Below, one piece after another: positions 1 through 5,561 of a stretch of DNA of 5,878 nt. Location: NCBI GenBank assembly GCA_021779635.1, contig JAJYAH010000476.1, forward strand, positions 1 to 5,878, given 5' to 3'. Made by a program: the position numbers and the translations under genes. The DNA is from Pseudomonadota bacterium. GTDB lineage: Bacteria; Pseudomonadota; Alphaproteobacteria; Rhizobiales; Xanthobacteraceae. The first letter of the stretch is position 1. Each line of letters opens with the position of its first letter. The notes under the pieces are model-generated. The model had not been told where the DNA came from. It worked only from the letters and a program-made list of their open reading frames with translations, and did not search any database.

Positions 1-628
1 CGTCAGTGATGGCCGCGCGGTGCTTCACCTTGACTTTCAAAAGCGCGCCGCGGAGCGGACAGGTGGGATCGGTTTCCGCGCGAAGGGTCGCGATGGCATA
101 GCGGAAAACGGCTCCGATCACGGAACGCAGACGATGGGCGGTGTCTCTTCGCCCGCTCGCTTCGACCTTCTTTAGGATGTCCAATATTTCGATAGGATTT
201 ATCTCGGCGATAGGCCGGCTCCGGATGGGCGCAGCCAGATCCTGCAACATCCAGCAGTTCTTGTTGAGGGTCTGTTCGGCCGCGCCGTTCTTCTTCAAGT
301 TGGCAAGGTATTCGTCCGCCACCGTGCCGAACGTATTTTGAGCGGCGGCCGCGGTCGTCAGCTTTTCGAGCTTCTTGCTGAGCGAAGGATCAATTCCTGC
401 TGCGAGCTGCTCTTTTGCGCGGTCCCGTTTTTTCCGCGCTTGGAGCAGAGAGACGGCAGGATAGGGGCCAAGCGACATCATGTTCGGCTTGCCGCCGAAC
501 CGGAAGCGCAATCGCCACTGCCGGCCGCCCTTGGGATGGATACGCAGGTGCAAACCGTCACCGTCCGACAAGAGATACGGCTTGTCTTTGGGCTTGGCAT
601 TGTTGATGACGAACTGAGACAGACCCAT
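1..628 (-). CDS. P4-type tyrosine recombinase (integrase), N-terminal 209 residues, runs off the left edge
   Basis: Site-specific recombinase expected to integrate and excise a genomic island or prophage at the neighbouring tRNA-Leu. The minus-strand frame from ATG 628 is open to the window edge without a stop or frameshift. Residues 1-85 resemble the Arm DNA-binding domain (DUF4102) of P4/CP4-57 integrases: a start MGLSQFVINNAKPKDKPY, then LSDGDGLHLRIHPKGG, then SLGPYPAVSLLQARKKR. Residues of about 100-190 look like the SAM-like core-binding domain, ending in FRYAIATLRAETDPT and VKHRAAITD, which are typical of this family. The catalytic domain (Arg, His-x-x-Arg, Tyr) lies outside the window, so activity cannot be judged. 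Relatives are about 400 residues, so roughly half is present. An AAGAGG Shine-Dalgarno (638-643 on the complement) lies 9 nt before the ATG and fixes the start. The gene has the same orientation as the tRNA and points into the presumed island. Confidence 0.93.
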   Translation of the reverse strand, partial: MGLSQFVINNAKPKDKPYLLSDGDGLHLRIHPKGGRQWRLRFRFGGKPNMMSLGPYPAVSLLQARKKRDRAKEQLAAGIDPSLSKKLEKLTTAAAAQNTFGTVADEYLANLKKNGAAEQTLNKNCWMLQDLAAPIRSRPIAEINPIEILDILKKVEASGRRDTAHRLRSVIGAVFRYAIATLRAETDPTCPLRGALLKVKVKHRAAITD

Positions 629-679
629 GTGAGTACGCCTCTTTGCGATCCTGTTTTGTACTCGCAAAGATACTCACAT
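627..679. promoter_or_regulatory. Inverted repeat over the integrase start, possible operator or recombinase arm site
   Basis: The right arm 662-679 (TCGCAAAGATACTCACAT) is the exact reverse complement of the left arm 627-648, apart from four extra bases (CGCC, 636-639) in the left arm. All 18 positions match outside that insertion. The motif GAGTA/TACTC occurs three times: 631-635, 659-663 and 671-675. The left arm covers the integrase ATG and its Shine-Dalgarno. The repeat could be an autoregulatory operator, an accessory or arm-type site for recombinase or excisionase, or an mRNA hairpin hiding the ribosome site. The sequence does not decide between these. Confidence 0.55.
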
Positions 680-790
680 TTGGGGGAGAAAGCCAGAGTC
701 ACGAAGCGTCGAATGAGCAGAGCAGAATCCCACAAACGCCTTTTTCACAAGGGTTTCTGAGCATCTATGCGTCGCTATGAGAAGAGTTTC

Positions 791-815
791 TGGTGCCCCT
801 GGCCGGAATCGAACC
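791..815 (-). other. Presumed attachment-site core (att) at the tRNA-Leu 3' end
   Basis: P4-type integrases commonly recombine within the T arm to CCA end of a tRNA gene, and the integrase here begins about 160 bp beyond that end in the same orientation. The core is therefore placed by inference on the last ~25 nt of the tRNA. The second copy that would define its exact limits should lie left of the window and cannot be seen. Confidence 0.5.
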
Positions 816-875
816 AGCACTCCTTGCGGAACTCGATTTTGAGTCGAGCGCGTCTACCAATTCCGCCACAGGGGC
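791..875 (-). tRNA. tRNA-Leu (anticodon CAA)
   Basis: The complement of 791-875 folds into a complete type II tRNA of 85 nt. The acceptor stem GCCCCTG pairs perfectly with CAGGGGC, followed by discriminator A and an encoded CCA at 791-793. The anticodon stem is CTCGA/TCGAG with loop CTCAAAA, giving anticodon CAA, which reads UUG. The long variable arm TCC-GCAA-GGA is diagnostic of the leucine/serine class. The T arm is GCTGG-TTCGATT-CCGGC with one G-T pair. It decodes leucine codons in translation. Its 3' half is the likely attachment core for the integrase gene just downstream; the gene is intact, as expected when an element restores the tRNA end on insertion. Confidence 0.97.
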
Positions 876-927
876 TTTCGGATATCGGCCAAGAGCTGAC
901 AGGAGGCTGACGTCGCGAAGCCGGCGA

Positions 928-955
928 AATATAGCGGGCGCGCCCTGCCGGTCAA
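928..955 (-). promoter_or_regulatory. Sigma-70 type promoter of tRNA-Leu
   Basis: Read on the complement, TTGACC (950-955) and TATATT (928-933) are separated by 16 bp. Each hexamer matches the vegetative consensus at five of six positions. Transcription would start near 920, about 45 nt before the mature tRNA 5' end at 875. This AT-rich spot stands out in a GC-rich stretch and is the only strong promoter-like signal upstream of the tRNA. Confidence 0.75.
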
Positions 956-1074
956 CCCGCGTGTTGTCGGGTCCGGCCGAAGCGCGGGGCCGCAAAACAC
1001 TCCAGTGTGATCGCGCCCGCCTCGACAGCGCCGGGCGTGCGGGATACGACGCTTCGGCGATACAGGAGGCCGAC

Positions 1075-1611
1075 GTGACACTTGACGCCACCGCCAGCGG
1101 GCCGCACGCACGCGACGCCAGCAGTCCCGCGCTGACGGCGGCGCTGGCGATCACGGTCGTCGCGGCAGCGACGCTGGCCGGCGCGTGGTTCTTTCAGCTG
1201 GTGCTGGATATCCGCCCCTGTCCGCTCTGCCTCGAGCAGCGCTACGCCTATTATCTGGCGATCCCGCTCGGCGCGCTGATCGCGCTCGCCGCGGCCAGGG
1301 GTGCGCCGCGGACGGTGCTGATCACGGGCCTTGCGCTTCTCGCCGCCGCCGCGCTCGGCAATGCCGTGCTCGGCACCTATCATGCCGGGGTCGAATGGGG
1401 TCTCTGGCAGGGGCCGACCGAATGCACCGGGCCGATCGGAAATCTCGGCAGCGCCGGCAATCTGTTGGAGCGCCTCGATACCGTGAAGGTGATCCGTTGC
1501 GACGAAGTGCAGTGGCGATTTCTGGGCCTGTCGCTGGCCGGCTATAACGTGCTGATCTCGCTGTTGATGGCCGCGATCGCAGCCTGGGGCATCGTCAGGA
1601 AACGAGCCTAA
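1075..1611 (+). CDS. dsbB: DsbB-family disulfide bond formation protein (quinone-linked thiol oxidase)
   Basis: Inner-membrane protein of 178 residues that, by family, reoxidises periplasmic DsbA-type oxidases and passes the electrons to membrane quinones. Four hydrophobic segments are visible at about residues 19-44, 57-74, 79-100 and 150-174. The first cysteine pair is CPLC at 49-52, directly after the first membrane segment, followed by LEQRY. The second pair is Cys117 (in GPTECTGP) and Cys142 (in VIRCDEVQWRFLGLS), in the second periplasmic loop, with the family motif YHAGVEWG at 102-109. All four redox cysteines are present. The start is GTG 1075, preceded at 5 nt by a perfect AGGAGG (1064-1069). 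The open frame extends back to 793, but that part crosses the tRNA and is not coding. The stop overlaps the convergent membrane gene by 4 bp. A DsbA-like gene lies 3.1 kb downstream. The symbol follows the family; DsbI-type variants are possible. Confidence 0.93.
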   Translation: MTLDATASGPHARDASSPALTAALAITVVAAATLAGAWFFQLVLDIRPCPLCLEQRYAYYLAIPLGALIALAAARGAPRTVLITGLALLAAAALGNAVLGTYHAGVEWGLWQGPTECTGPIGNLGSAGNLLERLDTVKVIRCDEVQWRFLGLSLAGYNVLISLLMAAIAAWGIVRKRA

Positions 1612-2687
1612 TCGTCCACATCTTCCTGGGGGCGTCCGAACAGATGGACGATCCCAGGCGTTGCGACCGTGACGAACACGAAGCGCGACAGGTGGTGCGC
1701 GCCGACGAAAATCGGATCGATGTGCAGGGTCAGCGCCAGCGCCAGCATGGCGTCCATCGCGCCCGGCGCGAAGGCGACGACGATGTCGGCGAACCGCACA
1801 TGGGTGGTCATCACGATCACGCCGACGAAGATCGCGGAAACGACGATGGCGACCGCAAACGACCCCAGCGCCGCATTGACATGGCTGAGCAGGGTCTTGG
1901 CCTTCATGCGGGCGAACCGCGCCCCGATCAGCGCGCCGATGCCGACCAGCGCCACCCCTCGCACCCATGGCGGCAGGCCGCCCTCGACCAGTCCCGCACC
2001 ATGCAGCACGCTGGACCCGAGCATCGCGCCGAACATCCAGCTCGCCGGGAATTTGACCAGCCGCAACAGCAGGGCAGCCGCGACCGAGGCTGCGACCAGC
2101 TCGATCAGTTCGAGCGGCGCAGCGATCTTAACCGCCATGGCCGGCGGCGTCGCCGGAGCCATCCCGGTCAGCGCCAGCAGCAGCGGCAGCGCCGCGGTAA
2201 GAATGATCACCCGCATGGTCTGCACCACGGCGATGGCCGGCACATCCGCGCCCTTCTCGGCGGCGAGGATGGTGATTTGCGACAGCGCCCCGGGACTTCC
2301 CGCCAGAAACGCCGAGGTCTGGTCCCAGCCGTGGACGCGTTGCAGATAAAGGCTGCTGCCCAATGTCGAGCAAAAGGTGGCGAGCGCCAGCAACCCGATG
2401 GTCAACGGATAGGCGCTGACGTGCTGCAGCAGTTCTCGCGAGGCCAGCGAGCCCAGCGAAATCCCGAGCAGCACCAGCACTGTCTGGGTCACGATCGGCG
2501 ACATCGCGAGCGGCCTGCCGGCAATCGCGGCGACGCCGACCGCGATCATGGCCCCGGAAATCAACCCGCCGGGCAGGTGCGCCCACAAAAACAGCGCGCC
2601 GCCGGCCGCGCCGATCACCAGCGTTTCGAGCACGTGGAGGGTTTTGGCGGGAACGGCTGACGCCATTGATGCGGGAAGGAGGCTCAC
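1608..2687 (-). CDS. AbrB-family membrane protein (duplicated AbrB domain)
   Basis: Polytopic inner-membrane protein of 359 residues (352 if it starts at ATG 2666). It belongs to the family often annotated 'AbrB family transcriptional regulator' or 'putative ammonia monooxygenase' (Pfam AbrB). Those names are inherited: the protein is a chain of hydrophobic helices, has no DNA-binding domain, and is unrelated to the Bacillus AbrB regulator. A transport role is plausible but unproven. Two homologous halves are visible. The first has WAHLPGGLISGAMI near residues 36-49 and the hallmark GSPGALSQ near 130, followed by VVQTMRVIILTAALPLLL. The second has PASWMFGAMLGSSVLHGAGL near 214-233 and FAPGAMDAMLALAL near 306. 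The GTG start at 2687 has no strong Shine-Dalgarno, and neither does ATG 2666; both lie before the first membrane segment, so the start is uncertain. A weak TTGTCC-N17-CATAAG upstream would place the transcript start close to 2687. Confidence 0.9.
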   Translation of the reverse strand: MSLLPASMASAVPAKTLHVLETLVIGAAGGALFLWAHLPGGLISGAMIAVGVAAIAGRPLAMSPIVTQTVLVLLGISLGSLASRELLQHVSAYPLTIGLLALATFCSTLGSSLYLQRVHGWDQTSAFLAGSPGALSQITILAAEKGADVPAIAVVQTMRVIILTAALPLLLALTGMAPATPPAMAVKIAAPLELIELVAASVAAALLLRLVKFPASWMFGAMLGSSVLHGAGLVEGGLPPWVRGVALVGIGALIGARFARMKAKTLLSHVNAALGSFAVAIVVSAIFVGVIVMTTHVRFADIVVAFAPGAMDAMLALALTLHIDPIFVGAHHLSRFVFVTVATPGIVHLFGRPQEDVDD

Positions 2688-2881
2688 GCCGTCTTATGTC
2701 AAATCCGCGCGCAGGGGACAAATGCGCCAACGCGATTGCAGCAATGCGGGCTGTTATCTCGCCTTGAACACCTGGCTTTGAAAAAGGCAAGGAAACAGGC
2801 AAGCCAATTCGGCCGGGAGTTCTTTCGCGCGCCCGGGGTAAGCCGGAAGAGGATCAAATCAGCAGCAACGGCCTCACCCCG

Positions 2882-2907
2882 TCCCTCCCCCTCGCGAGGG
2901 GAAGGGA
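2882..2907. repeat. REP-like GC-rich palindrome downstream of the psiF-like gene
   Basis: Two 13-nt arms meet at 2894/2895 with one mismatch (2887/2902). The centre is the perfect 14-mer CCCCTCGCGAGGGG, flanked by CCCT and AGGG-type sequence. It begins 21 bp beyond the stop of the PsiF-like gene, in the gap before the AbrB gene on the same strand. It has no T tract on either side, so it is not a classical intrinsic terminator. It may stabilise or trim the mRNA 3' end, or slow read-through. I recall similar CCTC...GAGGGG palindromes scattered between genes in Bradyrhizobium relatives. The rest of the 2688-2927 gap shows nothing I can name. Confidence 0.6.
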
Positions 2908-2927
2908 GAGATCAGCAGAGGACGAGA

Positions 2928-3176
2928 TCACTGCTTGGTGGCAGCGCCTTCCTTTGCCTTCCGCTTGCATTCGGAACGGAATTGCTTGCGCTTCTTGCCG
3001 TGAAGTCCCTGGGCATCGGCCTCCTTGGAGCATTCCACCGAGGCCGCGCTGTGGACTACCGGCGGTTTCGCAGCCGGGGCCGAAGTGGCCGGAGCGGGGG
3101 TTTCGGCGAAGGCGGAACCCATCAGGAACAGGGATGCGATGGCGGTCGCAGCGACGCGGGAAGATAGTGTCATCAT
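2928..3176 (-). CDS. Small secreted PsiF-repeat protein
   Basis: Exported protein of 82 residues. The first 24 form a Sec signal peptide: a hydrophobic stretch after SSR, with a likely cut after GSAFA. Next comes an Ala/Pro-rich spacer to about residue 45, then one PsiF repeat (Pfam PsiF_repeat) running from Cys49 to Cys70 (ECSKEADAQGLHGKKRKQF, then RSEC), and a Lys-rich tail. E. coli PsiF is phosphate-starvation inducible, but its function is unknown and no phosphate control signal is evident here. The two cysteines probably form a disulfide in the periplasm. The start is ATG 3176, with GAGG (complement of 3185-3188) 8 nt upstream. The in-frame GTG at 3185 overlaps that ribosome site and is rejected; a second ATG follows immediately at 3173. 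The gene is divergent from the related protein at 3366, sharing a 189-bp upstream region. Confidence 0.85.
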   Translation of the reverse strand: MMTLSSRVAATAIASLFLMGSAFAETPAPATSAPAAKPPVVHSAASVECSKEADAQGLHGKKRKQFRSECKRKAKEGAATKQ

Positions 3177-3298
3177 GGGAAGCACCTCGGGTTGAAGAGG
3201 GGCGCAACGTCGCGCCGCAATGCTGAACCTTGGATGAATGAAGTCGGTTGGATCGCGTTTTCCCGGTCAAGATATTACATCGCTTCGGTCGATCGCCG

Positions 3299-3326
3299 TT
3301 GTCACAGGCCATCGCCGCGCTAGGAT
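3299..3326 (+). promoter_or_regulatory. Candidate promoter for the secreted cysteine-motif protein
   Basis: TTGTCA (3299-3304) and TAGGAT (3321-3326) are spaced by 16 bp on the plus strand, 40 bp before the ATG at 3366. The -35 matches the vegetative consensus at five of six positions; the -10 at four of six. No equally good pair was found for the divergent PsiF-like gene, although TTGACC (complement of 3267-3272) could be a -35. Confidence 0.4.
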
Positions 3327-3365
3327 AGGGGTACTTACGTTCGCCACGCCCCAGGGAGACCAAGG

Positions 3366-3836
3366 ATGACCATTCGAGCAAAATTATTGTGTGCGGTAGC
3401 CGTGTCAGGCTTTGCCGCATTTGCGGCCATGCCGGCGCAAGCCTTGAGCATGTCGGAATGCAGTGCAAAATATAAGGAAGCCAAAGCTGCTGGCACACTC
3501 AATGGCCAGAAGTGGAACGATTTCCGCAAAGCCCAGTGCGGAGCGGATGCCGCAGCGGCACCCGCGGCCGCGCCGGCTGCACCGCCTCCGGTCGCAGAGA
3601 CCAAGCCGGCCCGTGCGCCGAAGCCCGCGGCCGCGCCGGTCGAGGTCGGCAATGCGGTGTTCCCATCCGCCGTGTCTCCGAAATACGCCCAGGAATCCGC
3701 CGGCAAGGCCCGCATGCATACCTGCGTCGATCAATACAAAGCCAACAAGGCCAGCAATGAAAATGGCGGCCTGAAATGGATCCAGAAGGGCGGCGGCTAT
3801 TACAGCGAATGCAACAAGCGGCTGAAAGGCGCTTGA
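3366..3836 (+). CDS. Secreted protein with two PsiF-like cysteine-bounded repeats
   Basis: Exported protein of 156 residues with no function I can name. Residues 1-26 are a Sec signal peptide with likely cleavage after PAQA. The first motif runs from Cys32 to Cys58 (CSAKYKEAKAAG...KWNDFRKAQC). An Ala/Pro-rich low-complexity linker follows at about 60-95. The second motif runs from Cys120 to Cys149 (CVDQYKANKAS...KWIQKGGGYYSEC). Both motifs place YK four residues and KW seventeen residues after the first Cys, so I read them as an internal duplication. The first copy also resembles the PsiF repeat of the divergent neighbour (C...KEA.A.G...F...C). A periplasmic location with one disulfide per motif is likely. 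GGGAG (3354-3358) lies 7 nt before the ATG. A stem-loop terminator follows the stop, so the gene is probably monocistronic. Confidence 0.85.
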   Translation: MTIRAKLLCAVAVSGFAAFAAMPAQALSMSECSAKYKEAKAAGTLNGQKWNDFRKAQCGADAAAAPAAAPAAPPPVAETKPARAPKPAAAPVEVGNAVFPSAVSPKYAQESAGKARMHTCVDQYKANKASNENGGLKWIQKGGGYYSECNKRLKGA

Positions 3837-3851
3837 TCAGCGTCTGACAGG

Positions 3852-3896
3852 CACGGGCGTGGCGATCCGGCCATGCCCGTGTTGCCATTCTTTCCT
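3852..3896 (+). terminator. Intrinsic terminator after the cysteine-motif protein gene
   Basis: CACGGGCGTGGC (3852-3863) pairs over 12 bp, with one G-T wobble, with GCCATGCCCGTG (3870-3881) around a 6-nt loop. It is followed by the pyrimidine/T-rich stretch TTGCCATTCTTTCCTT. It begins 15 nt after the TGA of the upstream gene. The T run is interrupted, so efficiency may be moderate. Confidence 0.75.
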
Positions 3897-3957
3897 TCTG
3901 ATCGCGTTCCTGGATCGCGATAGGCGCGAGCGGGGCTGCCGCGTGACAATCTCGGCG

Positions 3958-4725
3958 ATGCAAGACATCCTCGGACTGGCATCGGGAGCGCTGGTCGGTT
4001 TTTCGCTGGGCCTTGTCGGTGGCGGTGGATCGATCCTTGCGGTGCCGCTGATGGTCTATGTGGTCGGCGTCCCCGACGCCCATGTGGCGATCGGCACCAG
4101 CGCCATCGCGGTGGCCGCCAATGCGGCCTTCAATTTGTCGAACCATGCACGCGGCGGCACCGTGCTGTGGTCATGCGCGCTGGTGTTTGCCGCCGCAGGG
4201 ATCGTCGGGGCATTCGCCGGATCGATCTTCGGCAAGATGCTGGACGGCCAGAAGCTGCTGGCGCTGTTCGCGCTGCTGATGCTGGTGATCGCCGTGCTGA
4301 TGCTGAAGACACGATCGCGGATCGGCCTGCCCGACGTGCAGATGAGCTGGGACAATACGCCCGTCATTGTCGGCCTCGGTCTGGCGACCGGGACGCTGTC
4401 CGGCTTCTTCGGCATCGGTGGCGGCTTTCTGATCGTGCCGGCGCTGATGCTGGCGACGGGAATGCCGATCATGAATGCGGTCAGTTCGTCGCTGGTGGCC
4501 GTCACGGCGTTCGGCCTGACCACGGCGGCGAGTTACGCCTGGTCCGGCTTGATCTCATGGGAGCTGGCGGGAGCCTTCATCGCCGGCGGCGTCGCCGGCG
4601 GATTGATCGGCACCCGATCGGCACGGCTGTTGTCGGTGCGGGGCGGGGCGCTCAATATGGTATTTGCCGCTGTCATTATCGCGGTGGCGCTCTATATGCT
4701 GGCACGCAACCTGTCCCTATCTTGA
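3958..4725 (+). CDS. TauE/SafE family membrane permease (probable anion exporter)
   Basis: Inner-membrane protein of 255 residues from ATG 3958, in the TauE/SafE family. Some members export sulfite or sulfoacetate, but many are uncharacterised, so the substrate here is unknown. The duplicated hallmark is clear: GALVGFSLGLVGGGGSILAVP at residues 10-30, then HVAIGTSAIAV, and again GTLSGFFGIGGGFLIVP at 145-161, then NAVSSSLVAV. About seven to eight hydrophobic segments span the chain. The frame is open from GTG 3859, but that codon sits inside the preceding terminator stem and the extra N-terminus is Cys/Arg-rich and non-membrane. GTG 3943 is a possible alternative start. The ATG has no strong Shine-Dalgarno. 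The DsbA-like gene starts 38 bp after the TGA, so the two are probably co-transcribed. Confidence 0.88.
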   Translation: MQDILGLASGALVGFSLGLVGGGGSILAVPLMVYVVGVPDAHVAIGTSAIAVAANAAFNLSNHARGGTVLWSCALVFAAAGIVGAFAGSIFGKMLDGQKLLALFALLMLVIAVLMLKTRSRIGLPDVQMSWDNTPVIVGLGLATGTLSGFFGIGGGFLIVPALMLATGMPIMNAVSSSLVAVTAFGLTTAASYAWSGLISWELAGAFIAGGVAGGLIGTRSARLLSVRGGALNMVFAAVIIAVALYMLARNLSLS

Positions 4726-4763
4726 GCGCTGACGGGTACGCCAGGCCGGCCGGGAGATCAGAC

Positions 4764-5444
4764 ATGACCAAATCGATGCATCCAATCGGGCTGAACCCGG
4801 TCCGCAGCCGCCGCCAGACGCTCGGCCTGCTGGGCGCGGGCGCGCTCATGCTCGGCATGGAGATCGCGCCTGCAACGGCACGGGGGCAAGGCGACGGCGA
4901 CAATGTGCTGACGGAAGCCCTGGTGTTGCGCGACCCGGATATCCCGGTGGCCGGAAACGCCGATGGCGACATTACCATCGTCGAATATTTCGACTATCAG
5001 TGTCCATATTGCCGCAAGATAGCGCCCGAGCTGCGGCAAGTAGTGCAGGACGACGGCAAGGTCAGGTTGGTGTTGAAGGACTGGCCGATCCTCGGTCCGA
5101 TCTCGGTGGTCGCGTCGCGGATGGCGCTGGCGAGCAAATACCAGGACAAATACGTTCAGGCGCACGAGGCGCTGATCGGGGTCAACTCGAAGCTGACCGA
5201 GCCGCGGCTGCGCGAGGTGCTGGCCGGCGCGGGCATTGATGTCGATCGGCTCAACAGCGACCTTGCAACAAATGCCAAGACCATCGATGCGATCCTGGCG
5301 CGCAATGACGGTCAAGCCAAGGCGTTCGGTTTCAGGGGCACGCCGTCCTTCATCGTCGGAAAATTCCGCGTGCCCGGCGCGCTCACCATGGCGGAATTCG
5401 GTCAGGCCATCGCCGACGCGCGAAAGGCGGCGGCGAACAAATAA
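4764..5444 (+). CDS. Tat-exported DsbA/Com1-like thiol-disulfide oxidoreductase
   Basis: Periplasmic thioredoxin-fold protein of 226 residues that by family oxidises or isomerises disulfides in exported proteins. The N-terminus has a twin-arginine signal: SRRQTLGLLGAGALMLG at 15-31, with likely cleavage near APATARG at 35-41. The thioredoxin core begins near 68 with GDITIVEYFDYQCPYC; the active site CPYC is at 80-83. The helical insert covers about 110-180. The cis-proline loop is GTPSFIVG, with Pro194. The form fits the DsbA-like/BdbD group (DSBA-like thioredoxin domain) rather than classical E. coli DsbA, whose site is CPHC. GGGAG (4752-4756) lies 7 nt before ATG 4764. The frame is open upstream as far as 4167, but that overlaps the permease and is a shadow. 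Tat export implies possible folding before export. DsbB at 1075 is a candidate partner for reoxidation, by inference. Confidence 0.92.
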   Translation: MTKSMHPIGLNPVRSRRQTLGLLGAGALMLGMEIAPATARGQGDGDNVLTEALVLRDPDIPVAGNADGDITIVEYFDYQCPYCRKIAPELRQVVQDDGKVRLVLKDWPILGPISVVASRMALASKYQDKYVQAHEALIGVNSKLTEPRLREVLAGAGIDVDRLNSDLATNAKTIDAILARNDGQAKAFGFRGTPSFIVGKFRVPGALTMAEFGQAIADARKAAANK

Positions 5445-5445
5445 A

Positions 5446-5516
5446 GCATAATCCGGAAAAGCATGCCCTCGGGCTTGACCCGGGACAAACGCGGAGCGTT
5501 TGCGCGGAGATCATGC
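5446..5516. repeat. Structured palindromic intergenic repeat between convergent genes
   Basis: Two hairpins sit side by side. CTCGGG/CCCGGG (5468-5473 with 5479-5484) has a 5-nt loop and one G-T pair. CAAACGC/GCGTTTG (5486-5492 with 5496-5502) is a perfect 7-bp stem with loop GGA. They are enclosed by AGCATG/CATGCT (5460-5465 with 5512-5517). A further outer arm, GCATAATC (5446-5453), matches GATCATGC (5509-5516) at seven of eight positions. The element begins 2 bp after the DsbA-like stop. I recall closely similar GCATGATC...CGGAAAA repeats in Bradyrhizobium/Nitrobacter genomes; a known dispersed family is likely but unchecked. It may act as a two-way transcription barrier. Confidence 0.65.
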
Positions 5517-5518
5517 TC

Positions 5519-5541
5519 AAACAAAAAGATAAAGCCGCGGC
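5519..5541 (-). terminator. Weak candidate terminator of the hydrolase gene
   Basis: On the minus strand, 21 bp past the hydrolase stop, the palindrome GCCGCGGC (5534-5541) is followed by the T-rich TTTATCTTTTTGTTTG. The stem has almost no room for a loop, so this is a poor intrinsic terminator on its own. The adjoining structured repeat may help. Confidence 0.3.
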
Positions 5542-5561
5542 TATTTCGAAGACAGCTTGAT

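Noticed and set aside
338..760. Open frame of 140 codons on the plus strand
   Set aside because: Antisense to the integrase, whose product is clearly family-like over its whole visible length; no ribosome site or family resemblance.
793..1074. Upstream extension of the dsbB frame by 94 codons
   Set aside because: It runs antisense through the tRNA and its promoter, has no ribosome site, and would add a non-homologous Arg-rich N-terminus. GTG 1075 has a perfect AGGAGG.
952..1968. Open frame of 338 codons on the minus strand across dsbB and the end of the AbrB gene
   Set aside because: It spans two genes with good family matches and encodes Arg-rich, compositionally odd sequence.
1644..2660. 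Open frame of 338 codons on the plus strand opposite the AbrB gene
   Set aside because: Product is an Arg/Gln/His/Asp-rich low-complexity shadow typical of the complement of a high-GC membrane protein gene.
2128..2802. Open frame of 224 codons on the minus strand, offset from the AbrB gene
   Set aside because: Arg/Gly/Ala-rich shadow in another frame; the AbrB hallmark motifs are in the other frame.
3227..3258. Possible EcfG-type (general stress) promoter, GAAC-N17-GGTT, near 3225-3249
   Set aside because: The first G of GGAAC is missing and the -10 reads GGTT instead of CGTT; chance is a sufficient explanation.
4167..4763. Long upstream extension of the DsbA-like frame
   Set aside because: Overlaps the TauE/SafE gene out of frame. 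The Tat signal and GGGAG ribosome site place the start at 4764.
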